Of a stretch of 64,000 bases of DNA, positions 56,754 through 64,000 are shown one piece after another. The translations under genes were made by a program, and so were the position numbers. The DNA comes from Methylobacterium frigidaeris (GTDB taxonomy: Bacteria; Pseudomonadota; Alphaproteobacteria; Rhizobiales; Beijerinckiaceae). Location: positions 1 through 64,000 of the forward strand of contig NZ_BPQJ01000032.1 of assembly GCF_022179185.1 (NCBI RefSeq), given 5' to 3'. Numbering within the stretch: position 1 is the stretch's first letter; the number at the start of each line of letters is the position of its first letter. The notes beneath the pieces were generated by a model. The model was not told the DNA's origin and searched no databases. It was given only the letters and a program-made list of their open reading frames with translations.

Positions 56754-59710
56754 CCCCCCTCGACGCGATGCTGACGGGCCCGCGGCCACGCCTCGACGGC
56801 GCCCGCAACCCCGGCGATCCGCTCCGCTCCGATGCCGGATCCGGCTTCGACGCCGTGCTCGGCCTCCTCGAGAGCCGCGAGCGCCCCGAGCCCGCGGGAT
56901 CGCCCGAAGCCGGGACGGAGCCCGTTCTGGTGACCGGCGCGGCCCCGCGCGCCGATGCGTCGCCGCGCGCGCCGACCCTGGGCGCGCTCCTCGCCAGCGC
57001 ACTCCCGGGCGGACCCGTCCACCCGGGCGACGCGGCCCTCGCCGCCCTGGTGGAGCGGGCCGCCGGCCGGGCACCCGCGCCGAACCCGCCCGCGAACGCG
57101 TTGGGGCTTCGAGGCGCTGCCCCGGAACCTCGAGCCACGTCACCGGGATCTCAAGGTGCTGCGTTGAGACCTGAAGGCGCCGCCTTGGCCGGGCAGCTCG
57201 CTGCCGCGCTTCCCGGCTTGGCCGCGCTCCCGGCCGCCGAACCGGTTTCCGGTCCAGTGGCCGCCTTCGTGCCCATGGCACGCTCGCTTGCCGGCGCCCT
57301 TCCGGCGGCAGAAGCCGCGGCCCCTGCGACAACGGCCCCCGCGACAACGGTCCCCGCGACCGAGACCTCCGTGACCGGGGAGTTCCTGACCAAGGCCTCC
57401 TCGCCGGTTCCGGTGGAGCTTGCCGCACCGTCCGCCGTGCCGCAGCCCGCTATCCTGCTCGACCCTCCGCCGCGGCGGGCGCAGCCGTCCGGCCCGCAGC
57501 GCGAGGCGGCGGCGCCTCACCAGGTGCGGCTGCGCGCCGTACCGGTCCCGGACGCGTCGTTCCCGGCATCGGGAGCCGAGATCCCGTCCGGCGCGCCGGA
57601 CGGGGAGGGCGACGCTCCTGAGACCGAGGCCGGACGGGTATCCGTCCCGGCCGACGGTTTCCCGTTCGCCGCCGTGCCGTGGCCGACGCGCACCGATGCG
57701 GCGATACCGTTCCCGCTTCCGGCGGCGCCGGAAGCGGCCGGCGCTCCGGCATTCGCGGCGCCGCCGCAGGCCTCCGGGCCTGCGGCCGATCCGGCAGCCC
57801 AGCAGGCACCGGTGTCGGCGGCCGGGCTGCGGCCGGCCGTGGCCGTGATCGCGCAGGAAACCCATTTCGCTCCGGTCGCGGCGCCCGTCCTCGCGGCTCG
57901 CCCAGCGGCGCAAGGCGCGGTGTCTCCGGTCGCTGTCCAGGACGCCGCGATTCCCACTGCACCGTCGATCCCCGCACCCGCGATCTCCGCACCCACGACA
58001 CTCGCACCCACGACACTCGCACCGAGGACACCCGTTGGTGGGTCAGCCGCGCCACGCGATCCGGCCGGTCCACGTCCCCCCATACCGGAAGCGCCGCCGG
58101 TCATCCCGCCGTCCGCTCCCGTCTCCGCCTCGCCGGGTGTGACCTCGGCGGTGTCCCGTCCGCAGGCCATTGGGGCCTCGCCGATGCCCGGTGGAGCGAC
58201 TCCGGTGCCGCCGGCCCCCGGTGCCGTCCGTCGTGAGACCGCTGTCAGGTCCGATGGGGTGCGGGCCGACACGCCGCCCGCGGCGGCATCGCCGGGTTTC
58301 CCCGCCCCGGCGCCGGCTGATCCAGGCTCGGCAGAGCCGGCCAGCCGTGTGACCGCGCCGCGCGATTCCGTCCCGCAGATCCCGCCGGTGACGGCGGAAG
58401 CCGCCCGGCCGGCGGTCGTGCCGCCTGGACCGACCAGCGATCCGGATCGGGCGAGCGCCCCCCTGGCTCCGGCACCGCAGGAATCCCCCGTCGGCCCGGC
58501 CCGCACCGCCGTGCCGGACCCGGCCGCGTCCCTCCCGCTACGCGAGGTGGTGACGGAGCCGCCTGCGACCGCGACACCGTCCTTCGTGCCAGCGGCCGCG
58601 CCGTGGCCCGGGACGGGAGCGCCGGAACCCGCCCGTGCCGCCCGGATGCCCGTTGCCGCTGCCCTCGACACGGCCCGGACGGCAGAGCCGGTGCGCCAAG
58701 CCGCCGCCGACCCCTCCGTGAGCTCGCTTTTGCCGGAGGCGGCGACCTCTCCGGAGACCAAGCTTTCGCCCGAGACCAAGCTTTCGCCCGAGGCCAAGCT
58801 TTCGCCTGAGATCAAGCCTTCGCCTGAGATCAAGCCTTCGCCTGAGATCAAGCCTTCGTCCGAGACCAGGCCTTCGCCCGAGGCCAAGCTTTCGCTCGAG
58901 ACAAAACCTTCGCCCGAGACCAAGCCCTCGCCGGAGGCTCGATCCTCGCCGGAGATCATCCCGTCGCGCGATGCCGGACCTTCGCGCGAAGCCACGCCCC
59001 TATCCGAGGCTCGACTGTCACCAGAAGCCAAGCCCTCGCTTGAAACGAGGCTCGTTACCCCCGCCACCCCTGGGGAGCGTCGGGCCGAGGAAGCGGCGGG
59101 CCTGACCGCCCCGATTCCCGAGGCCGAGTCCGCTCCCGCGCCGGTACCGGCGGCGCTGCCTGCCGCCACCCTGCGTCAGATCGCGGATGCGGTGGCGACC
59201 GGGACCGCGTCCCTGCCCGATCCCGCCTCGGTCCGGGCCGGTGCGGTCGCGGCCGCCTGGAGCGCCGCCGCGCAGGCGGAGGGGCCGGTGCGGCTCCTGA
59301 CGCTGCAGCTGCGCCCGGCCGAGCTCGGACAGGTCCAGGTCCGGATGCGGCTTCAGGACGGGCGCCTCGAGATGAGCCTGCGCGCCGAGCGAGAGGAGAC
59401 CGCGGAACTCCTGCGGCGCGACGGCGGCCTCCTCACCGCCCTGGTGCGCGAGGCCGGCTACCAGCCCGACCTCGTCACGGTGCAGGCCGGCCGCCTGCCG
59501 GGCCAGCCCGAGGCGCCGCCGCAAGGAGGCGCGCCGGGCGGGCAGGCCCTTCCGTCCTTCGCCGGTGGGCAGCAGCAGCATGGCGGCGCGAGCCCGGACC
59601 AGCCGGCCCGCCGCATCCCCGACGCGCCCGAGGAAGGCGGGCGCCGGAGCATGGAGCAGAGAGATGACGCGCATTCCGGCGATCGCGACCGCGGCGGCCT
59701 TTACCTTTAG
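56750..59710 (+). CDS. fliK: Flagellar hook-length control protein FliK (MotD-type), repeat-rich
   Basis: About 986 residues. Most of it is Pro/Ala-rich low complexity, including 17 copies of a six-residue SPExKx unit (58748-59053). The C-terminal hook-binding domain is recognisable at about 840-935: RLLTLQLRPAELGQVQVRM, LEMSLRAEREETAELLRRD and LTALVREAGYQPDLVTVQ. FliK measures hook length through its long extended N-terminal part and switches the export gate (FlhB, in this window) with its C-terminal domain. GTG 56750 overlaps motC by 4 bases; ATG 56768 is an alternative. It is much longer than the 400-residue family norm. Confidence 0.85.
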   Translation: MTPLDAMLTGPRPRLDGARNPGDPLRSDAGSGFDAVLGLLESRERPEPAGSPEAGTEPVLVTGAAPRADASPRAPTLGALLASALPGGPVHPGDAALAALVERAAGRAPAPNPPANALGLRGAAPEPRATSPGSQGAALRPEGAALAGQLAAALPGLAALPAAEPVSGPVAAFVPMARSLAGALPAAEAAAPATTAPATTVPATETSVTGEFLTKASSPVPVELAAPSAVPQPAILLDPPPRRAQPSGPQREAAAPHQVRLRAVPVPDASFPASGAEIPSGAPDGEGDAPETEAGRVSVPADGFPFAAVPWPTRTDAAIPFPLPAAPEAAGAPAFAAPPQASGPAADPAAQQAPVSAAGLRPAVAVIAQETHFAPVAAPVLAARPAAQGAVSPVAVQDAAIPTAPSIPAPAISAPTTLAPTTLAPRTPVGGSAAPRDPAGPRPPIPEAPPVIPPSAPVSASPGVTSAVSRPQAIGASPMPGGATPVPPAPGAVRRETAVRSDGVRADTPPAAASPGFPAPAPADPGSAEPASRVTAPRDSVPQIPPVTAEAARPAVVPPGPTSDPDRASAPLAPAPQESPVGPARTAVPDPAASLPLREVVTEPPATATPSFVPAAAPWPGTGAPEPARAARMPVAAALDTARTAEPVRQAAADPSVSSLLPEAATSPETKLSPETKLSPEAKLSPEIKPSPEIKPSPEIKPSSETRPSPEAKLSLETKPSPETKPSPEARSSPEIIPSRDAGPSREATPLSEARLSPEAKPSLETRLVTPATPGERRAEEAAGLTAPIPEAESAPAPVPAALPAATLRQIADAVATGTASLPDPASVRAGAVAAAWSAAAQAEGPVRLLTLQLRPAELGQVQVRMRLQDGRLEMSLRAEREETAELLRRDGGLLTALVREAGYQPDLVTVQAGRLPGQPEAPPQGGAPGGQALPSFAGGQQQHGGASPDQPARRIPDAPEEGGRRSMEQRDDAHSGDRDRGGLYL
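58748..59053 (+). repeat. 17 tandem 18-bp repeats in fliK
   Basis: Seventeen consecutive 18-base units (306 bases, exactly) encode SPETKL, SPEIKP and similar hexapeptides. The fourth to sixth units, CCTTCGCCTGAGATCAAG-like, are almost identical, which points to recent duplication; later units have diverged (SRDAGP, LSEARL). A change in unit number would alter the length of the FliK ruler. Confidence 0.85.
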
Positions 59711-60266
59711 CGTCGCCACGGGTGCGCAGGCCGCCGCCACGGTCTCAGGGGCCGCCAAGGCGCCGCTGCCCCCGACCGGCAACGTCTGCGAGCAGCAGAT
59801 GGCGCAGGCCGCCGCGCGCCACGGCGTGCCCCTCGGCATGCTCTACGCCGTCGGGCTGACCGAGAGCGGCAACCGCGGATCGCTGCAGCCCTATGCGATG
59901 AATATCGGCGGAAAGGCCTATTTCGGCGCGAGCGCTGCCGACGTGATCCGGCGCTTCGGCGAGGCGCAGGCCAGCGGCGTGCGCCTGGTCGATCTCGGCT
60001 GCATGCAGATCAACCATCACTATCACCGGGCGAAGTTCTCCTCGCTCGAGGCGATGATCGACCCGCGCCAGAACGTCGAGTACGCGACGATCTTCCTCAA
60101 GGAACTCAAGGCCCGGGAGGGCAGCTGGACCCTGGCGGTGGCGCGCTACCACGCCGGCCCGAACAACAACCCGGCCCAGAAGCAGTATGTCTGCCGGGTG
60201 ATCGCCAACATGGTGGCCTCCGGCTTCGGCCAGTGGACCCCGGGGGCCAAAAGCTTCTGCCAGTAA
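59664..60266 (+). CDS. Lytic transglycosylase (SLT domain), flagellar
   Basis: A 200-residue secreted enzyme with a signal peptide (IPAIATAAAFTFSVATGAQA, about 4-23) and an SLT domain. The catalytic Glu67 is in YAVGLTESGNRGS (61-73); GCMQINHHYHRAKFSSLEAM and LKELKAREGSWTLAVARYHAGPNN follow. It cuts peptidoglycan glycan strands. In other alphaproteobacteria (for example SltF of Rhodobacter) a separate SLT enzyme replaces the muramidase half of FlgJ so that the rod can cross the wall; the place after fliK suggests the same. The start lies 47 bases inside the end of fliK. Confidence 0.8.
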   Translation: MTRIPAIATAAAFTFSVATGAQAAATVSGAAKAPLPPTGNVCEQQMAQAAARHGVPLGMLYAVGLTESGNRGSLQPYAMNIGGKAYFGASAADVIRRFGEAQASGVRLVDLGCMQINHHYHRAKFSSLEAMIDPRQNVEYATIFLKELKAREGSWTLAVARYHAGPNNNPAQKQYVCRVIANMVASGFGQWTPGAKSFCQ

Positions 60267-60292
60267 GAACGTTCCGCCAAGAACGACCTGTC

Positions 60293-60311
60293 GGTGAGGC
60301 CTCGCCTCACC
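60293..60311. terminator. Hairpin between convergent flagellar groups
   Basis: GGTGAGGC (60293-60300) pairs exactly with GCCTCACC (60304-60311) around CTC. The stem covers the ftcR stop codon (60307-60309) and lies 27 bases after the transglycosylase stop. It is a compact candidate terminator for both groups; no T tract follows. Confidence 0.4.
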
Positions 60312-61035
60312 CCACGTAGGTGTAGCCGATGTAGCGCTTGGCCTCGATCGGGTCGTGGCCGAGCGCTTGGGCCAGCTTCTTGCGCAGCTTGCTGACGTGG
60401 CCCTCGACCACGCTCTCCTCGACGCCGTCGCTGTAGACGCCGTAGACGCCGTTGAAGAGCTGGGTCTTGGTCACCCGCCGGCCGCGGTTGCGCACCAGGA
60501 ATTCCAGGATGTGCCGCTCGCGCCGGGGCAGGGAGAGGGGAGCGCCGTCGATCTCGGGGTCGCGCCCGTCGAAGAACACTTTCAGCCGCTCGGGTCCCCG
60601 GACCTGCGGGGCCGGCGTCCCTTGCGGGTCGCACGCCGGGGCGACGGCGGCCTCGGCGGCCTGCGCCTGCTCCCCGTTGACCCGGCGCCAGATCGCCTCG
60701 GTCCGGGCCAGGATCTCGCGGACATGGACCGGCTTGGGCAGCACGTCGTCGATGCCGGCGTCGAACAGCACCAGGGTCTGTTCGAGCGACCGCGAATCGG
60801 CCAGCGCGATGATCGGGGCGCGCGATTGCCGACGGATCGCGCTCGCGCAGCGGGCGCGCTCGTCGAAATCGCCCAGCAGGAAGCCTTGCACCGCGTCGAG
60901 GTCGCTGCGGGACGCCGATTCGATCCAGCTCGTGAACTCCTCCGGCGAGAGCGAGAAGGAAGATACTCCTTCCCGATCGAAGCCGGCCTTGAAGCCCGCG
61001 TTGACCGATTTCCTGGCGTCAACCAAGAAATACAT
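60307..61035 (-). CDS. ftcR: Flagellar transcriptional regulator FtcR
   Basis: A 242-residue OmpR-type regulator. The receiver-like N half begins YFLVDARKSVNAGFKAGFDREGV (first motif YFLVDARK), as in Brucella FtcR, and includes IIALADSRSLEQTLVLFDAGIDDVLPKP. The C half is a winged helix: LPRRERHILEFLVRNRGRRVTKTQLFNGVYG (in parts), VEGHVSKLRKKLAQAL and RYIGYTYVG. FtcR is the master activator of class II flagellar genes in some alphaproteobacteria. The usual phospho-acceptor aspartate context is weak (FLLGDFDERA is nearest), so it may work without phosphorylation. The ATG at 61035 is chosen; another start lies 15 bases upstream. It is divergent in function from, but on the same strand as, flhB. 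Confidence 0.85.
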   Translation of the reverse strand: MYFLVDARKSVNAGFKAGFDREGVSSFSLSPEEFTSWIESASRSDLDAVQGFLLGDFDERARCASAIRRQSRAPIIALADSRSLEQTLVLFDAGIDDVLPKPVHVREILARTEAIWRRVNGEQAQAAEAAVAPACDPQGTPAPQVRGPERLKVFFDGRDPEIDGAPLSLPRRERHILEFLVRNRGRRVTKTQLFNGVYGVYSDGVEESVVEGHVSKLRKKLAQALGHDPIEAKRYIGYTYVG

Positions 61036-61354
61036 CTGTCGTACCCTCATCGAGCCAGGGCGGGTGGCGCGGCGGCTCGCCGCCTCGACCTGTGCTCCAT
61101 CTTCTGCCCTCGGCGCAGAACCTTCGGTGGACCGGTGCGCGGTGCACGCGCGCAGGCCCGAATTCCTGAGGCTGTCCGATTTGCGCCGATCGAATTCATG
61201 TCCGGGCCGCGGCGGCCGGTCAATGACCGGCGCGTCGCAGGGGCCCCGCTTCGCAGGGCTTTTTGTTAAGAATCGATCGGAGTGTGGATGCGGGGACGCG
61301 TTAGCTCGCTGTTAGCTCCAGGCGGCGGCCCTTCCGGTGCACGGCCGCCCCGAA
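61036..61354. other. Leader and promoter region before ftcR
   Basis: This 319-base gap separates the gene of unknown function (61355) from ftcR. It has a short AT-rich stretch (around 61255-61275, TTTTTGTTAAGAATC) that may contain the ftcR promoter. No gene or clear operator was recognised. Confidence 0.4.
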
Positions 61355-61795
61355 TCAGGCGAGCCGGGCGTCCGACAGGGCGCGGGCGAAGGCGTCGAGG
61401 CGCAGAGGCGGGCCGTCCTCGGCCAGGATGCGCTGGATCGCCACCCCGACGAAGCAGCCGTCGAGGACGAGCTTGAAGAACACCGTCACGGGCTTGGCCG
61501 CGAACTCCATGTCGAGCACCACCTGCATCGAGCGGCCCCAGTCGAGGCAGACGTCGGCGGCGTCGGCGTAGGTCAGCGTCGCGTGCTTGAAGAACGGCTC
61601 GGCCGAGGAGGCGACGAGGTCGGCGATGTTGCCGTGGCGCTCGCCCCGCACCCAGCCGATCAGCACGCTGCCGTCGAGCAGGCAGAACTCGGTGATGAAG
61701 TCGCGGATCGCCGTCGCGAAGACCTCCTCGGCCGCCGCGATCACGTCCCGGGAGATCGTCCGGGCCTGCGCGAGATCGTGGTCGTGAGGGATCAT
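61355..61795 (-). CDS. Flagellar-cluster protein of unknown function
   Basis: A 146-residue soluble protein that begins IPHDHDLAQARTISRDVIAAAEE. VIAAAEEVFATAIRDFITEFCLLDGSVLIGWVRGERHGN and DWGRSMQVVLDMEFAAKPVTVFFKLVLDG (in parts) suggest a small alpha/beta domain. Its ATG overlaps the flhB stop by 4 bases, so it is translated with flhB. No family is known to me. The position between flhB and ftcR suggests an export-gate or assembly accessory. Confidence 0.6.
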   Translation of the reverse strand: MIPHDHDLAQARTISRDVIAAAEEVFATAIRDFITEFCLLDGSVLIGWVRGERHGNIADLVASSAEPFFKHATLTYADAADVCLDWGRSMQVVLDMEFAAKPVTVFFKLVLDGCFVGVAIQRILAEDGPPLRLDAFARALSDARLA

Positions 61796-62856
61796 CGTTG
61801 TCTCGCGAACAGGAAGAACAGGATCTGCGCGACCGCGCGGTAGAACTCCGCGGGGATCATCTGGTCGACTTGCACAGCATCGTACAGCGACCTTGCCAGA
61901 GGCTTGTCTTCGATCACCGCGATGCCGTTCTGCTCGGCGATCTCGCGGATGCGCAGGGCGATGAGGTCCTGGCCCTTGGCGAGCACGATCGGTGCCGGCC
62001 CCTCGGAGGGCTCGTAGCGCAGGGCCACCGCGAAGTGCGTCGGGTTGGCGATGACGACGGTGGCGCGGCTGACCTGCCCGAGCATGCGCTTGCGGGTCCG
62101 GTCCTGGGCCAGCGAGCGCAGGCGCGCCTTGACGCTCGGATCGCCCTCGGTCTGCTTGTGCTCGTCCTTGATCTCCTGGCGCGACATCCGGAGCGAGCGC
62201 TGCCAGCGCAGGCGCGCCCAGACGAGGTCGCCCGCCACGATCACGATGGTGGCGATGCTCACGGCCGAGACCAGGCGGATCGCGGTCGTCAGGATCAGCT
62301 CGGGGAGCTGGCTCGGGTCGACGAACATGGCACTCACGGCTTTGCCCTGTTCCGAGCGCAGGAGCAGGAGGACGACGAGACTGACCGATGAGACTTTAAG
62401 GACGGCTTTCAGGAACTCGACCTGGCCGGAGCGGCCGAAGATCCGGCTCCAGCCCGAGACCGGGGAGATGCGGTTCCATTTCGGGGCGATCCGGTCGGCG
62501 ACGAGGCTCGGGACGTTCTGGGCGAGGGAGGCGACGAGCCCGAACCCGATGAGCACCAGCAGGATCGGGGTGAGGAAGCGGGCGAGCGCGAAGCCGGTGG
62601 CGTGCATCAGCGACAAGGCGTCCTCGGCCGAAGCCAGCGAGAAGCCCCCCGGATGGTCGAGGAACGAGGACAGGTCGCGGGCGAGTGCCGCCGCCTGACC
62701 CCGGACCACCAGGCTCAGGCAGACCAGGAGCCCGAGGATCGAGGCGAAGACCGGTGCCTCGCGGGAGAACGGCACGTCGCCCTTCTCGATCGCATCGCGC
62801 ACCTTCCGCTCGGTGGCGGCCTCGGTCTTGCTCTCCTGGTCGGTCTCCTCAGACAT
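61792..62856 (-). CDS. flhB: Flagellar type III export protein FlhB
   Basis: A 354-residue membrane protein. The N-terminal TEAATERKVRDAIEKGDVPFSREAPVF (in part) is the family signature, four membrane segments lie between about 36 and 210 (for example ILGLLVCLSLVVRG), and the cytoplasmic domain has the autocleavage site ANPTHFAVALRYE (Asn271-Pro272-Thr273-His274). KAVSAMFVDPSQL and DLVWARLRWQRSLRMSRQEIKDEHKQTEGDP (in parts) are conserved. Cleavage between Asn and Pro switches the export order from hook to filament together with FliK. The stop overlaps the following small gene by 4 bases. Confidence 0.95.
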   Translation of the reverse strand: MSEETDQESKTEAATERKVRDAIEKGDVPFSREAPVFASILGLLVCLSLVVRGQAAALARDLSSFLDHPGGFSLASAEDALSLMHATGFALARFLTPILLVLIGFGLVASLAQNVPSLVADRIAPKWNRISPVSGWSRIFGRSGQVEFLKAVLKVSSVSLVVLLLLRSEQGKAVSAMFVDPSQLPELILTTAIRLVSAVSIATIVIVAGDLVWARLRWQRSLRMSRQEIKDEHKQTEGDPSVKARLRSLAQDRTRKRMLGQVSRATVVIANPTHFAVALRYEPSEGPAPIVLAKGQDLIALRIREIAEQNGIAVIEDKPLARSLYDAVQVDQMIPAEFYRAVAQILFFLFARQR

Positions 62857-62906
62857 GAGTCGGTCCGCAGGCGCTCGCGCCCGACCGCTTCACGGCGCGG
62901 ACCGGC

Positions 62907-63944
62907 TCAGCGGATGAGGGCCTCATCCTCGCCTCCCGGGTTGATCTCGATCTCGCCGCGGCCCGCCATGTCCATGGCGAGGTCGGTGATGCTGCGGCGC
63001 GCCTCCATCACGTCGCGCTGGGCGGCCGGCTCGCCGCCGTTGAGCTCGTGCTCGACCATGCGGCGGACGCGCGCCGAGAGGGCGCTGAGCACCACCGTGC
63101 GGAACTCCGCGTCGGTGCCCTTGAGGGCCAGCACCAGGCGATCGTTGGGCACCGCGTCGAACAGGGTCGTGCGTGCGCGCGGCGCCAGCTTGACGATGTC
63201 GTCGAAGGTGAAGAGCAGGCCCTTGAGGATCTCGACCGATTTCGGCCGCGAATCGGCGAGGCTGGTGAGCGCCTCGTCCATCTGCTGGCGGTCCATCTTG
63301 TTGATGATGTCGGCCATCTTGGCGTGGGTGTCGGCGCCGGAATTGCGCGACCCGTTGATCAGGAAGTCCTCGTGCAGGGCGCGCTCGACCGCCTGCATCA
63401 CGTCGTCGACCACCGGCTTGAAGCTGAGCATCCGCCGCATCACGGTGTTGCGCACCGGCAGCGGCAGGTGCCCCATTACCTTGGCGGCGATGGCGGGCTT
63501 GACCTTCGACAGGATCAGGGCCGCGGTCTGCGGGTGCTCCTTGACGAGGTAGCTCGCCAGCACGCTCTCCGACACCGTCGCCATGCGCTCCCAGACCGAG
63601 CGGTTGGCGTTGCCGCGCACTTCGGCCAGGATGTCGGCGACCTGGTCGGCCGGGAGCAGGCCGGTGAGGAGCTTCTCGACCTCCTGCACCGTGCCGACGA
63701 GGCTTGCCCCGCCGGCGAACTCCTCCGCGAAGCTCTCGACCACGGTGTCGACCTGGTCGGGGCTCACCGCACCGAGCCGCGAGGCCGAGTGGGTGATCCG
63801 CTTGATCTCGTCCGGCTCGAAATACTTCAGCAGGCGCCCCGCCGCGGGCTTGCCCATGGCCAGGAGCAGGGTCGCGACCTGGTCGACGGGCGCGAGCTGC
63901 CGGGAGGCGCTGCGCAGGGCCGGGGGGGACACCGAGACGTTCAC
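62907..63944 (-). CDS. fliG: Flagellar rotor switch protein FliG
   Basis: A 345-residue rotor protein. LAPVDQVATLLLAMGKPAAGRLLKYFEPDEI (N domain, in parts), EHPQTAALILSKVKPAIAAKVMGHLP (middle, EHPQTAA motif), and the C domain with FTFDDIVKLAPRARTTLFDAV, NDRLVLALKGTDAEFRTVVLSAL and RRMVEHELNGGE are the standard FliG parts. The charged residues of the torque helix (KxxLxxFDAV region) are present. It couples the stator to the MS ring made by FliF. GTG 63944 starts it; the upstream gene, probably fliN, ends 6 bases away. Confidence 0.95.
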   Translation of the reverse strand: MNVSVSPPALRSASRQLAPVDQVATLLLAMGKPAAGRLLKYFEPDEIKRITHSASRLGAVSPDQVDTVVESFAEEFAGGASLVGTVQEVEKLLTGLLPADQVADILAEVRGNANRSVWERMATVSESVLASYLVKEHPQTAALILSKVKPAIAAKVMGHLPLPVRNTVMRRMLSFKPVVDDVMQAVERALHEDFLINGSRNSGADTHAKMADIINKMDRQQMDEALTSLADSRPKSVEILKGLLFTFDDIVKLAPRARTTLFDAVPNDRLVLALKGTDAEFRTVVLSALSARVRRMVEHELNGGEPAAQRDVMEARRSITDLAMDMAGRGEIEINPGGEDEALIR

Positions 63945-63949
63945 GCGGA

Positions 63950-64000
63950 TCAGCCGTTCTGTGCGGCGTCGGCCGGGCCGACCACCTCGGTCAGCGAGAC
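63950..64000 (-). CDS. C-terminal end of the preceding flagellar gene, possibly FliN (partial)
   Basis: The window ends inside a minus-strand gene whose last residues read VSLTEVVGPADAAQNG before a TGA at 63950-63952. The position directly upstream of fliG, with a 5-base gap, fits the rhizobial order with fliN; the last residues of FliN proteins are of this kind. Only 17 codons are visible, so the identification is tentative. Confidence 0.4.
   Translation of the reverse strand, partial: VSLTEVVGPADAAQNG

Noticed and set aside
58748..59053. CRISPR-like array
   Set aside because: The 18-base units are contiguous, without spacers, and keep the fliK reading frame.

Overview
The window is GC-rich (about 70 percent by eye), densely coded DNA from an alphaproteobacterium of the order Hyphomicrobiales, most like Methylobacterium or a close relative. 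The evidence is the motB-motC-fliK order, an FtcR-type flagellar regulator, DUF2336, DUF1989 and DUF2239 proteins, a DUF1007-NicO pair, and many GTG starts with 4-base start/stop overlaps. No rRNA, tRNA, CRISPR array or intact insertion sequence was recognised.

Layout. 0-2.5 kb: the end of a chemoreceptor, a PaaK-like CoA ligase, and a stacked antitoxin/antitoxin/broken-toxin module. 2.6-8.7 kb: a five-gene leucine (isovaleryl-CoA) degradation operon, ivd-mccB-mccA-maoC-citE-like, read right to left. 8.8-10.4 kb: a scar with a decayed chemoreceptor fragment, a SemiSWEET gene and about 0.8 kb without a convincing gene. 10.4-15.6 kb: solitary ruvC, a TauE/SafE exporter, a DUF1989 protein, DUF1007-NicO metal transport and an MBL hydrolase. 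15.8-18.7 kb: a large ABC-exporter-like protein whose ATPase motifs have decayed. 19-30.6 kb: beta carbonic anhydrase, DUF2239/MFS pair with a palindromic operator, left-handed beta-helix protein, class III adenylate cyclase, an E2 acyltransferase with a GNAT enzyme, DUF2336, a lipoprotein and DUF1254/DUF1214 proteins. 30.7-34 kb: a lower-GC patch of three glycosyltransferases. 34-48.2 kb: cell wall (PBP1A, L,D-transpeptidase), glutathione synthase, MoaE, a double gamma-carbonic-anhydrase-like protein, FMN reductase, HAD phosphatase, YeiH exporter and a DUF1778/GNAT toxin-antitoxin pair. 48.3-51.4 kb: a TetR regulator, a thioesterase-SDR pair and a second SDR that appear to share one operator. 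51.5-64 kb: flagellar genes in two convergent groups, fliF-fliH-motB-motC-fliK-transglycosylase (+) and (fliN?)-fliG-flhB-unknown, followed by ftcR (-).

The most unusual items are the ABC protein lacking its Walker A lysine, Q-loop, signature and catalytic glutamate; a two-domain gamma carbonic anhydrase homolog whose halves have lost different zinc histidines; a shared CATGA-N6-TCATG operator linking three transcription units; and the (R)-specific type of leucine pathway implied by CitE- and MaoC-family genes in the isovaleryl-CoA operon. Starts were chosen from ribosome-binding sites, overlaps and family lengths; functions are by recognition of motifs, not by database search.
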